64,000 nucleotides of DNA from assembly GCA_013399015.1 (NCBI GenBank), contig VWZX01009068.1, positions 738,816 to 802,815 of the forward strand, read 5' to 3'. This document shows, piece after piece, positions 50,614 to 63,440 of the stretch. Made by a program: the position numbers and the translations under genes. Source of the DNA: Galbula dea. Lineage: Eukaryota > Chordata > Aves > Piciformes > Galbulidae. The notes below the pieces were generated by a model, which saw only the letters and a list, made by a program, of their open reading frames with translations, ran no database searches and was not told where the DNA came from. Every line of letters starts with the position of its first letter. Position 1 is the stretch's first letter.

Positions 50614-52093
50614 CCAAGTCCAATTATTCCCTGCTGCCCACAGAAAGGGATGTAATGAAACGTAGGTAGAAAGGAGATGGAGATTACTGCAGCACTTCTA
50701 CTGGTTGGAGAAACACAGCATCTGATGAGACAGTGCTGGTGAAGAGCACGCATGTGCACGTGTACATACACGTGCACATACATAGATATATTCACACATA
50801 ACCTGAATGGCAGCTTTCAAGTACCACAGAGCTGGAAGTCCTGAGTACTTTAGTTCAGTTCATTGCCCTGATCAGGATAGCTCTGTGTGTTCATTTAATT
50901 GTAAACACAGATCAGCTTTCTAGGAAGGTCATAGCAAGGCCATAATTGTCTCATTAAGCAAATTGTTCCACTATCTGATCAAGCTTTGAGTTCAGTATTT
51001 CCATTACCTCCTCTAATATCTAAATGGAAAGGGTAAAATTATCAGCTGGTATCAGCCAGGGAAGTGCTACCTACAGTCAACAGAAGTACAGAGACTTACA
51101 AATAAATCCAGGCCTGGCCAGTTAGCTATGTTCTTTTCTTATATTGTTGCCCTTCTTGTGTGTTTATTTTATTGAAATCATTAAGAATCACTCTATGCTG
51201 AAAGAAATCAAAGAGAGATATATTCATACTGTGGATAAGTAAGGTCTTTAGGTGGATAAGGTCTTTAGGGGCTCAATGCCTACAAGTCCATCAGTGTAGA
51301 CAAAGCCCTTTCTGTTCCCAGCCCTAAATGACTGATTTAGGTCAGTCACACATCAGTGAAGGAAATGGAACACAGATCCTTAAGTTCTCAGTGCATCCCT
51401 GACAACATGGCTATAGCCATACTCTTTTTCTACTTCTGATATTTGAAAACAAGAAGAAAAAGAAAGAGAAAAGCAGAGTATAAATGGTGCACAGGCCTCT
51501 GGAGAGGCCATCCAAAGGAATAAAAAAGAGGTTAACTAAAATGTCCCACTGTCTCCTGTTAGCCAGGAGACTAGCCAAAGAATCTCAGAACACATGTACC
51601 CATGGCACAAAAGCAGGAAGCAAATAATCAATTGGGTGCTTTATCAGCACAACATTCAATTAAATTTCAATTAAAAAGGAAAATAATGCAGCAGTCATTA
51701 TCTAGACTGTGGCCAGGTCCTTACATGAAATGTCAAGATACCCTTGTCAATTTGCAAATAGTTTAGATAAGGATGAAATTCTGCAGACAGCAAGCTATTC
51801 AGAAGGTCACTATAGGCATTCCTAATGGACTGTTTGCCCCAGCCTAGGAAACACTTAGAGTTTCTTATTTACCAAAGTTAAAGCTTCTCATCTGAAAGAT
51901 AATTCAAGAAAGCCTTTTTGACTGGCTATATTAAAAAAAAAAAAGGCATCCAAAATGACACATTATCAGGAACATGTGATTGTTAATTCAGCCTTTATCA
52001 TGCTAGAAAACTAATTATTGTTCCATGGAAATTATTTTGAAGATGACAGCTTGACAGCAAGTGCTACCAATCCAACATCCACAGTTTATTTAA
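50614..52093. other. Non-coding DNA with a palindrome near its start
   Basis: It contains the palindrome at 50752-50779 and a short direct repeat of GGTCTTTAGG near 51242-51270. No exon or repeat family is recognised. Confidence 0.5.
50752..50779. repeat. 28-bp palindrome carrying two CACGTG motifs
   Basis: Perfect 13-bp arms, ATGTGCACGTGTA and its inverse complement, flank a 2-bp CA centre. The tract alternates purine and pyrimidine for most of its length, and each arm contains CACGTG, the E-box core. It could extrude as a cruciform or take a Z-like form. Confidence 0.9.
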
Positions 52094-52690
52094 CACTTGG
52101 TTTGTGCAGAAAGGTCTGGGTAGAAGTGGGGGCTAGAGGGGTGACTACTGTGAAAAACTGTTAGAAGCTTCCTCCATGACCCATAAAGCTAGCTCCAAGA
52201 AGATTTCACTGCTGGCCAAGGCTGAGCCCATCAGTGATGGTGATAGCACCTCTGGGATAACATGTTTAAGAGGAAGAAAATGTTGTTGTGCAACAGTACT
52301 TGTAGTAGGAATGAAGAGTGAGAATCTGCGAGAGAAACAACTCTGCAGACACCAAAGTCAGTGCAGAATGAGGGGGAAGAGATGCTTCAGATGCCAGAGC
52401 AGAAATTCCCCTGCAGTCCATGGAGGTTAACAGTGGAGCAGATGTTCACCAGCAGCTCATGGAGGTTAATGGTGGAGCAGATATCCACCAGCAGCTTTTG
52501 GAAGACCCCATGCTGGAGCATGTGGATGCCTCAAGGAGGTTGTAACCCTGCAGGAAGCTTGCACTGGAGCAGGTTTCTCACAGAATCTGTGGGCTCATGG
52601 AGGGAGGACCCTATATATGAGCAGGTTTTCTGGCAGGACTTGTGACTTCATGAGGAATCCACAGTGGAGCAGTTTGTGAGGAACTAGTTA
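52094..52690 (+). mobile_element. Avian ERV LTR, long 5' portion
   Basis: It begins near TTGGTTTGTGCAGAAAGG (a degraded TGTATTGGGTTTGCATGG), then GGGGGCTAGAGGGGTGAC, GTTAGAAGCTTCCTCCATG, AAGGCTGAGCCCATCAGTGA and ATAGCACCTCTGGGATAAC. The downstream section contains repeated TGGAGCAG-containing units and the block GGTTTTCTGGCAGGACTTGTG. I recognise these as the 5' ~600 bp of a ~1-kb avian LTR. The 3' portion is missing or decayed, and no target duplication was found. Same family as the stub at 26059-26162. The open frames over it are not retroviral genes. Confidence 0.87.
52419..52496. repeat. Two 39-bp tandem units inside the LTR
   Basis: CATGGAGGTTAACAGTGGAG starts at 52419 and CATGGAGGTTAATGGTGGAG at 52458, a 39-bp period. 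Both continue with CAGAT...CCACCAGCAGC-type sequence. A more degenerate third unit follows. Confidence 0.85.
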
Positions 52691-54399
52691 GGATGGTTAG
52701 AATAGCTGTCTGAGAGAGATCATAGCTGTCTACAACTAACAAACCTCTTCTTTCCTCCCTGGAAAGCATCTGCCTTGTTCAAAACACTGACTCCAGATTC
52801 TGTCTTTGACCATGACTGTTAAAAGATGTTTCAAAAAGACTAAAAGAACAGAGGAAGTGTAATAATACATTATCACATGTTCCCAAGTTTCAGGAATCTG
52901 CATATCAGGAATTTTGCAACTCAGAAGAGCTGTCACAACCAGAGACAGATTTTTCTTGCACTGATGGCTCTATTAGCTTCCTAAGTCTATGTTATTTTTT
53001 CATATCACCAAAATTCTGTGACAAGACGTTCCACAGGATCACCCAAATGCCATGTTGTTACCCTTTTTTCATTTTCAGCCAGTCAGTTTCTCTTCTCACT
53101 AAATGTGCTTGCCTTAATTTATAGGGGGAAAAAAGAGACAGTTTTTTCCTACTTACTTTCTTTTGGATCTTCAATGACACAATAGAATGAGTTTCAAAAC
53201 CAATGTATAATAACAGTTATGTAGAACAGCAGTTGGCACCTTTCTCAATAAATTCATCATTTTTAAATCTTGTGAGCCGTGGGTCAAATAGCATTAGAAA
53301 TGAGTCTGAGCTTAACTGAGAGAAGGGAACTGGTGTTGCAGAAGGGAATGAAGAGAAGAGAAGAAAGAGGAGTTAAAAAAAAAGAAAAGGCAGAAAACAT
53401 AGAAAACATATTTTGCAATTGTCTTTTTCTACTCAGAGGAGAGCTAGTCCAAAACTTTAGCTCTGAACTCCCCTGAACTTTGCTTTGCTCTATTGTGAAA
53501 TGCATGTGGCTTCAAACATCATGGTTCAGGCTCCCTTCTGTTCCTATTCCCACCAATACTTGGCACAAGAATTAGAGCTTTCTTCCAGGGATCCTGACTG
53601 TCTTTTCTAATGCCAATTTTCTGGACATTGCCCCTGCAGGGTGGGTATGACAACACCTAATTTATAATCAGTCAGTTAATTGTGACTTGCTTGACTTTGC
53701 TCAGCAAGACAGCATGGGAGCCCAGCACAGATCCTGTAAACCTTGTTCACTGTCTAGACATGGAGCCTTTTGTGGCTGTTGCAGTGAAGAAGCAATAGCA
53801 CTAAGGAAAGTTGAGAGTGAAGGTGTAAACACCATCTTTTATCTTTCCCTTAGACAATAATAAAAGAACTTGAGGATATTTCAATACCTCTGACAACCAT
53901 ACACTGACTTCTCCAGAGCCCCACTGAGCTCATTGTTTTCTTGGGTCTTTGAGAACTTCTTCTTCTTGAAAAATATAAGGAAGCCTTTTCCCAACCTTCT
54001 CAAGGTCCTTCTGTGCATGTACAAAAAGTTAAATCATGCACAAACAGGAGAGGGCACAAGTATTAGGTGCTCCTTGTGGCAACAATTAACCAACAACCAG
54101 AATTGCTTGGGTGCTCTCTGTCCCTGCTGGCCACTACTGAGAGTATGTAATATGCTGTGATTGTTGCAAGCCTAGGGCAAACATCTGAAACTAAAAAACA
54201 GACTGCAGTAACCAGCTGGGATGATAGTCTGCAAATTGCTATTTAATATTTTTTTTTCTTTTTCTTTCATATAGAAAATACAGGTCTTCTTTTCTTTATT
54301 ATCTTCCTTTTTTAGTGTGACACATTATGTTACTTTTAATTGACCTGATAACTATCACAGATACAGAATGATCCCAGTCTTTGACTCTTAAAACAACTT
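52691..54399. other. Non-coding DNA, no recognised element
   Basis: A purine-rich run lies at about 53328-53390. No retroviral gene or exon is recognised. Confidence 0.5.
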
Positions 54400-54520
54400 T
54401 GTAGTAGGTTAATGCCAGCTGACAACTAAGCCCCACACAGAACTAAGCTCAGTCCCCCCTGGTGGGATGGGAGAAATGATCAGAAGGGTAAAACTTTACA
54501 CTCTGTGGAAAGGGAGGTAA
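54400..54520 (-). mobile_element. Truncated avian ERV LTR (3' end)
   Basis: TGTAGTAGGTTAATGCCAGC, then CAACTAAGCCCCACACAG, CCTGGTGGGATGGGAG and AGAAGGGTAAAACT match the 3' end of the same LTR family as 21595-22276, read on the minus strand. The TG at 54400 would be the complement of the terminal CA. The match fades after about 54515. Confidence 0.8.
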
Positions 54521-57500
54521 GGAGGCTAGGAATAATTGCAGTTGTGTATAAAATTTGCCACATGCACATTTTTATTTGAAACAATGAAAGAACTTAAACC
54601 CAAAGTTATTCTGCATTTGCTGCCCTCTGGATTGGTTGTCTACATGACTGTAATCATCCTGATCTTCCTTAACCATTTTTAAGAGATGTGTTGGATCTTT
54701 ATCTTCTTTACATGGGTGAGGAGACAGCTCAGCTATAATTTCAAACCAGTCCTGAGTTCTCTTTCTCACCCAATTAATTTGACATAGCTCCCCTGCTCTT
54801 GCTATGTGGACTTGATGACTAATGCAAAAACTTTCTTCTTGGACATAGAAATGTAAGTTAGAAGACAGAAAGGGACAGGCAACTATCTCTGGCTTCCTAT
54901 CATCATAGGAACCTGTGTAATAGTGATATGGAATCCACCTGAAGTTGAAGGGCTCAGCCTAGGAAAAGAAACCTTGGGAGTGTTTCTGAAAATCCAGAGA
55001 TTAAATAGGAAGATTCCTTATGCCATTTCTCTTTTCTCTCCATGATTCTTCCCTCTGACACAGACACTGACCATTATCTGTCTCTTCAGGCATTATAACA
55101 AGGCAAATGGCACAAGGACAAAAGTCTTTGAACCTCAAAGCCTACAATTTGCCTGAGGAAGACAGCATGAGCAGAAAAGGTCAAATATACAACTGATGTC
55201 TCGGTCCTGATGTCCCTTTGGCTTCTGTGAGCTTCCAGCTAGTGGTAATATATTGCCAAGCACAAAGGTGTTTAGGACCCAGCCCTTAGAGGCTATGCTT
55301 TGGGCAAAGCCTTTCCTTTTCTATTGCTTCGAAAGATCAGGAGCACAGCTCAGGCCAGATATAAGAAATCATACTGCAGAAATACATCCCATCTGGATAA
55401 ATCATTCTTTTCCCCTGGGTGACTTTAAAAAATAAAACAAAATATTTGCAATGAAACAGTGTTTCAGATTTTTTTTCCCATTTATACTATGGAAATTTCT
55501 TTTGACCTTGCTGAATAGCCTGGCCATCCATCACACCAGAGCTGAGGTATCTGTGAGGTGAGCACTGAGAACTGTCACCTCACTGACCTGTCCCACTGAT
55601 TGCAAAACACAGTGGGAACCCACCTCAGCTGTTCCTGTGACAGATATGTTCCCTTCCCTGTTAGTCCTTAAACTTTTCCCTTCACCTTTTTTCCCATTGT
55701 TTTTTCCTCTTGGTTCAGTGGGAAAACAAAAGCAAGCACACACACAAGTTCTTACCTACCTCTAGGTGAATCTCTGTAGCATCTATCTCAGTAGTAAAGA
55801 AAACCTCAGCTCTATCACCTCTGTCTTTTCCCTGTTCTAATACAACATATATTCTTGTTTCAGACCTAAAGAGAGGCTGATTTGCTCTTTCCTACAAGCT
55901 TTGCCTTACCAGGCTATTTTGTATGAACTTTAACTGTCAGGCAACAAAAAGCAATGGGTACAAGAAGATGATTTAATCCAGCAGCTGTTGAAGTCTATGG
56001 CCACTCTGCCTTTAAATCAAGACATAAAGTCCTCATTCCTAAAACCACCTTCAACACCTAATCCCTCCTGGAAAGCAAAGAAAAGGGTGTGAGTCATGTA
56101 CAATAAAACTATGGCATTTTGTGATGGAGGTCACATCAATCTGACAGAAAAAGCTTTGCTTCAGCTATGTAGTAGCTTCCCAAGAAAACTGTTGCTGCAG
56201 TAAGAAAGCAAGTAGAATGAGTCCCATTGTGCTGGAGAGTTACACTGAAACTGGACAAAGCTAGAAAAAATATCAAGCTTCAGGGAAAATTTAGCAATGG
56301 CAGAAGGGTGACCTAATAACCCCCTTTCTTCTGATGTGGTCATTACAGCTGTAATGTTTTTTGGCAGCAAGAAGTAAAGATCTCTTGTTTCCCTCTTAGA
56401 ATGGCTCTTTAGCCTTCCTGTTTCAGGTACTGCTATCAAGCCCACTGCCAACAGAAAACTGGAAATTCAGCTTGTAGCTGCAGATGGTTTCACAGCAGTG
56501 CTTACTGCAGGAGGTCCTCAATGAAAAAAAAAATCACATTATAACAAATGTTACAGGCAGTAAACCCACATCTTTTAAAACTCATTGCTAGCAGCAGGAG
56601 ATAGGCTGGCAGTGTTCCTCACCCATCTCACCTTCACTTCTCCTCAATGTGCAAGGTCAATTCCCTTTGTGCCTGCTGAGAGTGTCTGAGTTTGGCAGAA
56701 ATTCTGCATGGATGCAAGTATCTACAAAAAGGGAGTTTGCTGGCAGGATCAGGACCTCTTGAATAATTCTGAAATAGGCAATGCAGCTGGAATGAATAGC
56801 TTGTCACCTATTCTGTGTCTATGGGCAGGCCACTGACTGGTTTTGGTTTAACATTGGAAAAAAAACCATCTGAGGTCATTCCCTCTCATTTTATGCTGTG
56901 ATATTATCCTTGCTCAAATTCCAGTAGATATCCTATATATTTCATTAAACCCCTGGATTCTAGAGGCATGTTACTGCACCAGCTTCTCTGCCTGTCTTCT
57001 TTATCTACATACATAAATAGACAGCTAGATGACTTCTAGATTTCAAAGCTTCTAAGAAAAATAAAAACCATGAAAAACCACAGAAAATAGAAGAAGTTTA
57101 CTGCTTTCATAAACTACTTCAATAAATGCTGTTCTTCCATGTTTTTACTGTCTCTTTTTAGTAGTTCAATATTTAAGCTAAGCTGATAACCTGGAAAGAG
57201 CTAAGCATTAGAACTGGCATCACATCACATGAAAGTTCACCAGCCTCTCAAGGCTGGCATTTAGAGTAGAAGTCATCTCAATAAATTTCATATAAAAGAT
57301 GTTCACTCTAAGACAATAATTTAAATCCTCATTCCAGCTATTTCAGACTTTCAGCTCAGTTAGAATGAACTGTCTTCTACCAATGTGTGTTGATGTCCTT
57401 TTAGTACAACCAGGGTTTAAACAAGCTGCTTCCACTAGGCCCACACATTTGTATGGGTGGATGATTTCCAGCCAAGGACTATGACTACACAGTAGGATAA

Positions 57501-60500
57501 TGTAAAACTAATAAGCTAGCTTCAAATAAATGGGGTTTATCAGTCAAATTTTAGCTGATTACATTTACAGGAAAGGTGATATCAATTAGCCCATGCTCTG
57601 CTATTCCTGTGTTCCTGCTCCTGGTATTCCAGCTGGGTACCAGGAAAAATAGAAGAGACAGTTGACTTCTTCTGTGACATCTAACCAAAGTGCATCTGAT
57701 TCAGGTAAGTATTTAATGGGGATGTGAAGTCTTAGATACAGGAATCCACTTCTTGTTTTGAGTTTGTGCTGTGTGTGGATTCTTAGTCCATGACTGATTT
57801 CAAATAGTGTTATGGTAACAATATATACTCAGAGTGTATCTCTCCCTGTATAAAATAAATTAACATGGTTCATGGAAATAAGACACTGCCTGACTGGAGA
57901 AATATGCCAGGATTTTTACCATCTCTGGTGTTGGACACTTGAAACAGGGAGGTCATTTATCTCTGCCTTTGTTTTGGGTTTTATACTATTTGTTTCCCCT
58001 GGAAAGTGACTTTAGCTCTCTGTTAGAAAAACTATTATGTAAATCTGACACAGAGATTCTTAAAACTTGGAAGAAAGATCCTAATAATAAGAGCTTATTA
58101 ATGCAGCTTCCTACATTATCGCTGAGGATTTTCCTAACACAATTAAAACCAGACCTGTAGCCAAATGCCAGAAGCTTCTTTTCTGTTTGCCCATTCTCAG
58201 AAGTGACTCATCCTTTTAGCCTAGCCTAGGAGCATGTGCTGAAATGCAGCTTCTCCATTATTCAGACAACTTTAATTGAGGACTTTCTGCTTTGCTAGCA
58301 AAGGAGGTGATAAATGTCTCTCCCTTTTCCTTTAAAATCTTCACCTCCTACAATAGCTTCAGTGAGGTTGAGTAGGTATAATAAGCAGATTGTAGAAATT
58401 AACTAATGATGTGTGTTAACTTTTCACTTTTACCCTTCCTTGAACCTTTCTGTTCCTTGGCCCTCTGTTTTGGAAAACTGAAGTTGTCTCCCAGGGTGTA
58501 AGACTCTTAATGTGCCTGCATACTCTATTTAGCAGCTAGAGTGTGTCAGGCATGTGGAACATTTTAACAAGGAGTTTTTAATGAATCCCTGGGAAGAAAA
58601 TACCCTCAGAAACAATACTTCAGTGGATAAGTATTTAGATACACTGCAGCAATAAACCTACAACAAATGGAAAAGATTTTCTTTGCCTCTCTATGTTTTA
58701 AACACACTTTAACCACAAACAAGGTCGTAGTCATTTGCTGAGAAGCACATTAAAGGTTTCTTTCTACAAGGCTATATGTGAATTATTTAGACTGTTTGAT
58801 GATTTGCTAGAAAGATGTGTTAAATTGCTGGTAATTTGAACACCAGCAAGCAGTTTGCATCTTTTCAATAAATGCCATCACCTATTCTGTATTGCCCTTG
58901 GCTTCTCACACTTGTGTCAGAAGGCAATGAGAGATTTTTAACACAGCCAATGAGTTCAGTACAAAGTGGAGAGGGGCAGAATTTCCCTCAGGTCTTGATC
59001 CCTGTAAAGGTTCAGGGCACTATGCAGTTGCAAACAGTCACTTGTCTTTCTGAATTACTTTATTCAAAAGCATGGACAGCTCTGTTATGTCTTTTTTTTT
59101 TTTTCCCTGTCATCAAAGGAATATCATGTGACAAGAAAAGAAAACTAAAAAAGGGGGCAAAAAAGAACATAAGGACACAAGATTAAGACCCAGACTTTCT
59201 GCTTGTAGGCCTTATTGTTGAATTTATTCAGTCAAATATTTATTTCTTGCCAGCCTTTTCTTGAGTGTTTTAAGAATCAGATGAGCTGATGTTAGCAAAG
59301 CAGCTTCCTTGTGAAAAACGTTTTTACAGAGTATTGAAGGCTGCAGATGAATTCCTGCTATGAAACTGATTCTTCTCCCTCCCAAAGCCACAGTGCTGCT
59401 GATGGTACAACCACCCCCACCCTAGGTGATGCACTGTCTCCCTCTCGTGGATGTTTGCTCACTGAGAGAGGTTTAAGAAGGATCTGCTACAGCTTTAGAT
59501 AACAGACTTCAAGTTTTTAAGACTAAAGAGAGAAGACTGATGGTTTCTGATACAGTGCTCAAAGTCCTTTTTCTGCTCTGTAGTGGCATTCATCTGTCAG
59601 TTTGTAACCATAGGTTTTAATGTCACCAATGTAAATATTTTTCATAAAACCAAAAAAAAATATTTTTGTTGATTTGTTTGTTTTGGGGTTTTGGTTTTGG
59701 TTTTGTTTTTCTTTCTTAAAAATTAATTACTTGAGTTTGGAAATCTGTTTAGCACTGAAGTACTGCTGTGGAAACAATTCTGAGTTCACAAAACATGATC
59801 TTGAGCATTGCTTCTTCAAAATGTTAATAAGCAAAGCAAAGGATTTTAATAAATAAGTGCATCTACATGTTCCTGGCCTCAGGGAAGTGTCACCACAATG
59901 GTTATTGTTTTCGTGAATGAGTTTCTCACATAAACACTTTTCCCTATTAAAAGATACAAAGCTTATATTTCAAATTATGCCAGCTATGAGGGGGAGAAAT
60001 GATGGGAGAGAAAAGAATGTTTTTCAGGGGAGATCTGAAAAGAGATGAAAAGTCAATGAAATGGAAGAAGACAAGAAGATGTGTCTAAGGAGGAAGTGCA
60101 GTGGAAGGTATCTCTTGATTGGAGTTAGAAACCAAGAAGTATGATGGAGAGGTTACCTCCACATCCATGGCTCCATGAGTATCTGTTCACATTTGCACTA
60201 TCAATGCAGCTACAGCCTAAGGTGAGATCAGTTAGTTGTGGAAAGAGCTTTTAACATCTAGAAATTATCTGTACCTATCTGATAATTCCATAATCTTTCC
60301 TTTCTCTGTTTGCTAACATGAGATTTCGGTTTGAAGTCCGGGGTACTGGGTACCTCTACAGCCACAACAGAGAAGTAACAGGATAAACCCCTTGCTGTAT
60401 GTAATCAGAATGTATCAAACTCTGTTTAACAAAGCTTAGTCTATCTTGGTTAGCTTAACTAAGTTGTTTAAAGTCATTAACAATGTTGACTATTTTCATG

Positions 60501-61865
60501 TTTTGGTAAATGTACCTGTTTTTCTAGATTTATACTGTGATAGAGGCAGGTGATACCATGGGTATAACCCATGCCATCAACCAAGGTCTTTCAGGGAGAT
60601 GTGACACCAGGCAGAGACATACATAGCACTAAGAATTGTAAAATAATTGCATGTTTAGTCTGAACAGCTCTTCCTGGAGTTGATATTTACTATTAAAATA
60701 CGTTTTCCCTTCAAAAGGAAAAGAAATAAACCAAAATCAGATTACATATAAAGAAAGCATACTTGTAAGCAAAAGGACACCGAAAAGAAGAGGGATGCAA
60801 AATAAACTGAGAAGAAGGCAAGAAAGGATAACTATCATATTTAAAAGTTTAGAAGATATATTTTTAAGATTAGAAGTTTGGAAGTATGATCTTTAGGTCC
60901 TTTTCAAAGGGGCTAAGAACTTAAGAGCCATAAAATTTACTGATGTGAACAGTTTTTAAAAATCCTTTGACTGCCAAAACTCTGCTTACTTCTCAGAGTT
61001 TCACAGGAGATTATACTTCTTACACATAGGTTAATAACTATATCCCTGCTTTGGGAGTTTTTCAGCAAGCTCTACCCACAATGTCCTTTCACCTAGCCAA
61101 ACACTTCAAGGATCCTTGCAATGAGCCCAGGAACTGTCACTCTAAGTACCACAGCACTGCAAAGCACCTCCTGAGTGGAGGACAGCACCAAAGGACATCC
61201 CACGGTGTCACAGGCATCCAGTCACAGAATTTCCTGAAAAAGATAAGGTGTTAACACCTTAAAATGAGCTACTGCATCTGCTTTTTGCTAGTCCTTCATA
61301 ACAAGCATGTTAATTCGTATTTAGAAGTTTTCTATATACATTTAACTGGTATTTGCATTGCCTTATTCTTTGTAATAACAGAAGGAAATATAAACTTCTT
61401 TGTATATATGCCTTTAAAGAGAGAGGGAGCCTGAAAGAGATATAGGAAAACAGAATAGTTAATAGTTTTATTAAAATATTTTCCCATCCTGATCCTTTGT
61501 TATCACCATTTGATAAGACTATACACTGTGCTGTATTAAATTACAGCCATAAAGGCCCATATATAGCCATTTCTACTTTATTTGTGAGAAGAGGGGGAAA
61601 TAACATGGACCATATATGGTCTGTAAGGCACAGAGTTGTTTTGGACTGTACTGATAGCTCACAGGCTCAAGAAGGAAAATGAATATATCAGTGTTCCTCC
61701 CTGTGACAGAGGACAGATTCCTTAGAGTGTTGTAGAGAAATGCTGTCAGCAGTCTGGTAATAAATTGTCATGATTTAAACTTATCAGAATGAGAATCTCT
61801 AAGTCTTAATGGAGAGTTTATACAGTTGATGTTGGACCCATATCCAGGGCTGTCACAGCCTGACC
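54521..61865. other. Non-coding DNA, no recognised element
   Basis: About 7.3 kb without a recognisable repeat family, exon or RNA gene. A (GGTTTT)n-like tract lies at about 59676-59712. The longest frames are about 104 codons and look random. The first few hundred bases could be retroviral interior next to the LTR stub, but no domain is visible. Confidence 0.45.
59437..59450 (-). promoter_or_regulatory. CTCF-like motif
   Basis: The minus strand reads CCACGAGAGGGAGA, close to the CTCF core with two departures. It is reported only because it has the same orientation as the similar motif at 37903-37917. Confidence 0.2.
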
Positions 61866-61871
61866 TCACTC

Positions 61872-62218
61872 GCTGCAGCAGCAGAGGGGTTTGATTGCAC
61901 CCTCGACACTCCAGACATATTTTTCTCCCTCTCTTGCTCCCTGCCGGATTGGGATGCCATTGATGGTGAATGTCACTGCATGTTTTAGCTCCTGACAGCA
62001 GGCTAAGGGCAGCAGTCTGAAAAGGGGAAGTAAAACCTGCTGTAAAATCTCTCCATGGATGGAAAAAAGTACTGACTTGGTAAGAGGCAAAGGAGCCTTC
62101 CACTCACCGGGGCTGGATAAGGTCCAGCCCGTGTCAGGGGAGACTGCAGATCCCCAACGACAGATGGCTGCCCAGTGACCCATTGGAAATGGTTGTTGGT
62201 CCCCATCCAGAGTCTCAT
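61872..62218 (-). other. GC-richer block with minus-strand splice signals (candidate exons)
   Basis: This block is noticeably GC-richer than its flanks. On the minus strand, CCAGCCCCG is followed by GTGAGTGG (a strong donor near 62109). About 90 bp later, CTTCCCCTTTTCAG (a strong acceptor ending near 62014) is followed by about 140 bp that end at GCAGCGA followed by GTGAGG (a possible donor near 61872). Both putative exons are open in compatible frames over roughly 37 and 49 codons. I do not recognise the encoded sequence. It may be part of an unannotated transcript, an unrecognised repeat, or chance. Confidence 0.3.
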
Positions 62219-62829
62219 GAACAGGTATCTGTATTACAGCTGGTGCTAACTGGCATCTCTGTTAACAGTCTCAGCAGAGAAACTAAGGACCAAGTGGCCT
62301 GCAGAGACCTGAACTGTCCTCTCACCCTGCCACGACAAGGTTGAAACACACTGGCAAGAAAATCTTCCCTTATGCTGCATAAATTTGAATGTAATTTGCA
62401 TTTCCAATGACTTCCCTGAGTAGTAGACCCTTCAAAAAAGTGAAGTATTTTTATGTTTTTGCAAAAGCTGCACGGACATTTAAAGATGTGTATATGAATA
62501 TCAATTAAAGAAGCAGCTTTGAGAGTCCCATAGTTACAACTGGTTGAATTTTACAATTACCTCTCAGTCCCACTTTTTATATTTGAAATAGAAAACCCAG
62601 CATTTGTTTCTCATTATATTTAAATGGCAAAAAAACCCACCAAAAAACTCCAAGCAAGCAACCAAAAAACCCCCTCAACATATTTTTATTTGAGCACTTA
62701 GAAAACATTTTCATATACTTTACCTTAATTCACCCAATTATGAAGGAAACTGGATTAATGGAGAAATTTTCCATAAAATGTCAGACTATTTTTGACAGAG
62801 GCAAAATCAATATTGAAGCAACACAGATT
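62219..62829. other. Non-coding DNA, no recognised element
   Basis: It contains an A/C-rich simple tract near 62628-62676. Nothing else is recognised. Confidence 0.5.
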
Positions 62830-63440
62830 ATTGTCTCTGCTCCTGTAGGAAAATGATGAGTAGGAGATGAATAGCAGCCAGGATAGATTTGTCATGAATA
62901 AATCGTGTCAAACCAATCTAAATTCCCTCTGTGACAAGACAACAAACTTTGTGGGTAGAAACAGTGGATGTCATGTATCTTGGCTTTAGAAAGGCTTTTG
63001 ACATGGTCTCAGATGGAACTCTCCTAAGCAAACTAGGTTTAGATAAAAGTACCAGATACAAAAACAATTAGTAACTGCATGCAAGGTATAGGTACTAGTG
63101 GAAAGAGATGCTGAAGAAGGTTCTGCAATAGGCTCTTCTAGGTCAGTCTCTTTCAGTGTTTTTGTTAAAGCTACCAGTGACAGACACAGGAAAGATATTT
63201 TTTCAGGCCAGGCTACAGAATGCAAATGTTTACAGATGCAAACAGAGAAACCTAAAATTCAATTCCTAAGGACAAAGGTAAGATTTTGCAGAGAGGTGGG
63301 AGTAATTAGATCCACAGATAGAGAACAGTCAGCAATTCCTCTACAGAAGACCTTGGGATTATGGTTGATAACAGATGGAGAACAGGGCAGTGAACCACTC
63401 TCAAAATTTCACATTTCAACCAATCACACAAATCAAAATG
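62830..63440 (+). mobile_element. Old CR1 LINE fragment spanning part of the reverse transcriptase
   Basis: The plus strand contains GATAGATTTGTCATGAATAA and AATCGTGTCAAACCAATCTA, matching the CR1 block that encodes F-T-K-G-K-S-C-L-T-N-L. It continues with T-V-D-V-M-Y-L-G-F-R-K-A-F-D-M-V-S, the D-V-x-Y-L-D-F-S-K-A-F-D motif of reverse transcriptase in which the first catalytic aspartate is replaced by G here. Further right, a T-L-G-L-W-L-I-T-D block resembles the D-L-G-V-x-V-D segment. Divergence and gaps are high, so the interior boundaries are unclear. Confidence 0.7.

Noticed and set aside
52176..52645. 84- and 94-codon frames at 52176-52430 and 52361-52645
   Set aside because: They lie inside a non-coding LTR and reflect its internal repeats.
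54572..54769. 65-codon minus-strand frame next to an LTR stub, considered as retroviral gag or pol
   Set aside because: No zinc knuckle, protease, reverse transcriptase or integrase motif is visible.
59676..59712. (GGTTTT)n-like tract considered as interstitial telomeric repeat
   Set aside because: The units are not the vertebrate TTAGGG telomere repeat. It is ordinary T/G-rich simple sequence.
60560..60580. Short near-palindrome around CCATGGGTAT
   Set aside because: Arms are too short and imperfect to stand out from background.
61866..62183. Similarity of a Cys-containing peptide in the candidate exon to CXXC or R-spondin-type cysteine patterns
   Set aside because: Only two or three cysteines align, the spacing does not match either domain, and no further domain sequence follows. 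It is not used as an identification.
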